Below, piece by piece: positions 7,118 through 8,661 of a DNA stretch of 8,661 bases. Position 1 is the first letter of the stretch. Every line of letters begins with the position of its first letter. A program made the translations under genes and the position numbers. Below the pieces are notes generated by a model. It did no database searches. It worked only from the letters and a program-made list of their open reading frames with translations, and was not told the origin of the DNA. The stretch comes from an uncultured Salinimicrobium sp. (GTDB lineage Bacteria; Bacteroidota; Bacteroidia; Flavobacteriales; Flavobacteriaceae): positions 1 to 8,661 of the forward strand of contig CAMPJY010000114.1 of assembly GCA_946887025.1 (NCBI GenBank). The letters are read 5' to 3'.

Positions 7118-8023
7118 TTAGAAATATCCTTGTATTTTACGATCTTCCATTGCGGCTTCCGAGAGCTGGTCGTCCAGTCGTGTCTGTCCTCTTTCGCTCA
7201 CCCGGGTTTGTATAATATCATCTATGATTTCCTGTATGGTGCCAGCTTTAGAGGGTACGGCGGCAGTACAGGTCATATCGCCCACTGTTCTGTATCGTAC
7301 CTGTTCAACTTTCACGGTATCTGTAGGCAAAGGTTGTATAAAGGAGGAGGTGGCTACCAGCTTGTCCTGATATTCGATACATTCCCTTTCGTGGGAAAAG
7401 TAGAGCTTCGGCAATTCCAGCTCCTCTCGCTTTATATAATTCCACACATCCAGTTCCGTCCAGTTGCTGATCGGAAATACCCTTACATTGTGGCCCTTCT
7501 GAACTTTACCGTTCAAAACATCCCACAGTTCGGGGCGCTGTAGTTTCGGGTCCCACTGTCCGAAATCATCGCGAACGGAGAAGATGCGTTCTTTTGCTCT
7601 TGCTTTTTCCTCATCCCGACGGGCACCGCCTATACAGGCATCGAAGTCATTTTCCGCGATGGTGTCGAGTAGGGCATAGGTCTGAAGGGAATTTCTTGAC
7701 GGAAAGCGACCTGCGGTTTCCTTCAGATCGTATTTTCTGATGCTGTCTTCAACACTGCCTACGATCAGTTGCTCGCCAATCTTATTAACCAGGTAATCGC
7801 GGAACAGAATGGCTTCGGGGAAATTGTGGCCGGTATCTATATGGACCAGTGGAAATGGCAGTTTTCCCGGACGGAAGGCCTTCAGGGCCAGATGTACCAG
7901 AATAATGGAATCTTTGCCCCCTGAAAACAGTAAGGCGGGCTTTTCAAACTGGGCAGCCGTTTCCCGAAGAATATAGATGGCTTCATTTTCAAGTTGGTCA
8001 AGGTAATTGGTAGAATTTCTCAT
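7118..8023 (-). CDS. cysD: Sulfate adenylyltransferase, subunit 2
   Basis: CysD adenylates sulfate with ATP to make APS and PPi in complex with CysN. The 301-residue length is typical. The N-type ATP-pyrophosphatase PP-loop is SGGKDS (34-39), followed by HIDTGHNFPE (61-70), the conserved GGARRDEEKARAKER (132-146), FPISNWTELDVW (183-194) and a C-terminal RKIQGYF that matches the RQGYF end of E. coli CysD. SGGKDS in place of SIGKDS, and TGHNFPE in place of TGWKFRE, mark it as the divergent form I associate with Bacteroidota. The ATG is 17 nt after the cysH stop. The leader is A/T-rich without a Shine-Dalgarno. Confidence 0.97.
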   Translation of the reverse strand: MRNSTNYLDQLENEAIYILRETAAQFEKPALLFSGGKDSIILVHLALKAFRPGKLPFPLVHIDTGHNFPEAILFRDYLVNKIGEQLIVGSVEDSIRKYDLKETAGRFPSRNSLQTYALLDTIAENDFDACIGGARRDEEKARAKERIFSVRDDFGQWDPKLQRPELWDVLNGKVQKGHNVRVFPISNWTELDVWNYIKREELELPKLYFSHERECIEYQDKLVATSSFIQPLPTDTVKVEQVRYRTVGDMTCTAAVPSKAGTIQEIIDDIIQTRVSERGQTRLDDQLSEAAMEDRKIQGYF

Positions 8024-8040
8024 ATTTTAATTTGTTGGAA

Positions 8041-8661
8041 TTATTTATAATGCAGTCCACATTCTTTTTTGCCCTGGTCTTCCCACCACCACCTGCCGGC
8101 CCGAAAATCCTCGCCATCTTTAATAGCTCTGGTACAGGGAGCGCAGCCAATGCTTACAAACCCCTGGTCATGAAGTTCGTTGTAAGGAATGTTATTCCTT
8201 TGGATATAGGTGTTTACCTCCGCAGCGCTCCAGTGGAGTAAGGGATTGTATTTGTACACCTGGTGCGTGGAATCCCATTCTATGGTGTTCATGCTGTTAC
8301 GGTTACCCGATTGTTCGGCACGCAGTCCTGTAATCCAGATTTTCGCCCCTTGCAGTGCCCGCTTCAGGGGCTCTACTTTTCTGATAGCACAGCAGGATTT
8401 CCTCAATTCAGGGGAAGTATAGAAGGAATTGATCCCATTGCGGTTTACATGCTCTTCTACTTCAGCCGCTTTTGGATAATACACTTTGATGGGGCTGCCA
8501 TACTTCTGCAAAGTTCTGTCCCAGACAACATAGGTTTCTGGGAAGAGTCGGCCGGTATCCAGGGTAAATACCTCGATATTTTTTATTTTTTGTATAAACA
8601 AGGCATGTGTTATCACCTGATCTTCCTTTCCGAAACTTGTGGAGAAAACCATTTTCTGATC
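8041..8661 (-). CDS. cysH: Adenylylsulfate (APS) reductase, 5' truncated by window edge
   Basis: The enzyme reduces activated sulfate to sulfite with thiol reductant. The frame is open to the window edge (DQK before MVFSTSFGKEDQ), and the ATG at 8652 lies inside a conserved motif, so the true start is beyond the window and some N-terminal residues, perhaps 30-40, are missing. Visible features (fragment numbering from 8661) are the PP-loop-like STSFGKED, LDTGRLFPET, the cysteine pair C90-C91 followed by AIRKVEPLKRAL, WITGLRAEQS, the second pair C173-x-x-C176 (GCAPCTRA) and the catalytic ECGLH with C201. The CC...CxxC set is the [4Fe-4S] ligand pattern of APS-specific assimilatory reductases and is absent from E. 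coli-type PAPS reductases, so APS is the expected substrate. This agrees with the lack of cysC here. The stop is 17 nt before cysD. Confidence 0.95.
   Translation of the reverse strand, partial: DQKMVFSTSFGKEDQVITHALFIQKIKNIEVFTLDTGRLFPETYVVWDRTLQKYGSPIKVYYPKAAEVEEHVNRNGINSFYTSPELRKSCCAIRKVEPLKRALQGAKIWITGLRAEQSGNRNSMNTIEWDSTHQVYKYNPLLHWSAAEVNTYIQRNNIPYNELHDQGFVSIGCAPCTRAIKDGEDFRAGRWWWEDQGKKECGLHYK

Noticed and set aside
7130..8422. Plus-strand open frames opposite cysD and cysH (7130-7543, 8032-8241, 8210-8422)
   Set aside because: They are antisense to intact sulfurylase and reductase genes and have no supporting motif.
1..8661. CRISPR, phage, insertion sequence or defence system
   Set aside because: No repeat array, transposase, integrase or terminal inverted repeats were seen; all coding space is accounted for by sulfur and siroheme genes.

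Overview
The window is almost entirely one minus-strand operon for assimilatory sulfate reduction. It most likely comes from a member of the Bacteroidota, probably Flavobacteriaceae. Evidence for that placement: CysD has the SGGKDS and HIDTGHNFPE variants rather than the SIGKDS and HVDTGWKF of E. coli; CysN is short, with no APS-kinase tail; no start codon has a strong Shine-Dalgarno sequence, only A/T-rich leaders; and GC is moderate (mid-40s percent by eye). The genus cannot be named from this sequence.

Layout, in transcription order from right to left: cysH (APS reductase, 5' end beyond the window edge, 8661-8041); cysD (8023-7118) and cysN (7090-5852), the two subunits of ATP sulfurylase; cobA/SUMT (5801-4989), the first step towards siroheme; cysJ (4999-3302) and cysI (3280-1637), the NADPH sulfite reductase; and a 500-residue fusion (1606-104) of a Met8/CysG-type precorrin-2 dehydrogenase/sirohydrochlorin ferrochelatase with a TauE/SafE (TSUP) membrane permease. 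Gaps between genes are 17-50 nt and cobA overlaps cysJ by 11 nt, so a single transcript is likely. Its promoter must lie to the right of the window or inside unseen upstream genes.

The genes form a nearly complete pathway: sulfate + ATP to APS (CysDN), APS to sulfite (CysH with Fe-S ligand cysteines, so no APS kinase is needed), and sulfite to sulfide (CysIJ). Two further proteins make the siroheme that CysI requires. The three activities of enterobacterial CysG are repartitioned here: the methyltransferase is free-standing, and the dehydrogenase/chelatase is joined to a transporter of a family that moves sulfite, sulfate or organosulfur anions.

At the left edge, on the plus strand, are the last 17 nt of a tRNA gene (probably tRNA-Ser) and its strong intrinsic terminator, convergent with the operon. 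No mobile element, CRISPR array or stand-alone regulator was seen. The most unusual item is the siroheme-enzyme/permease fusion; the rest is orthodox sulfur metabolism with some lineage-specific variants.
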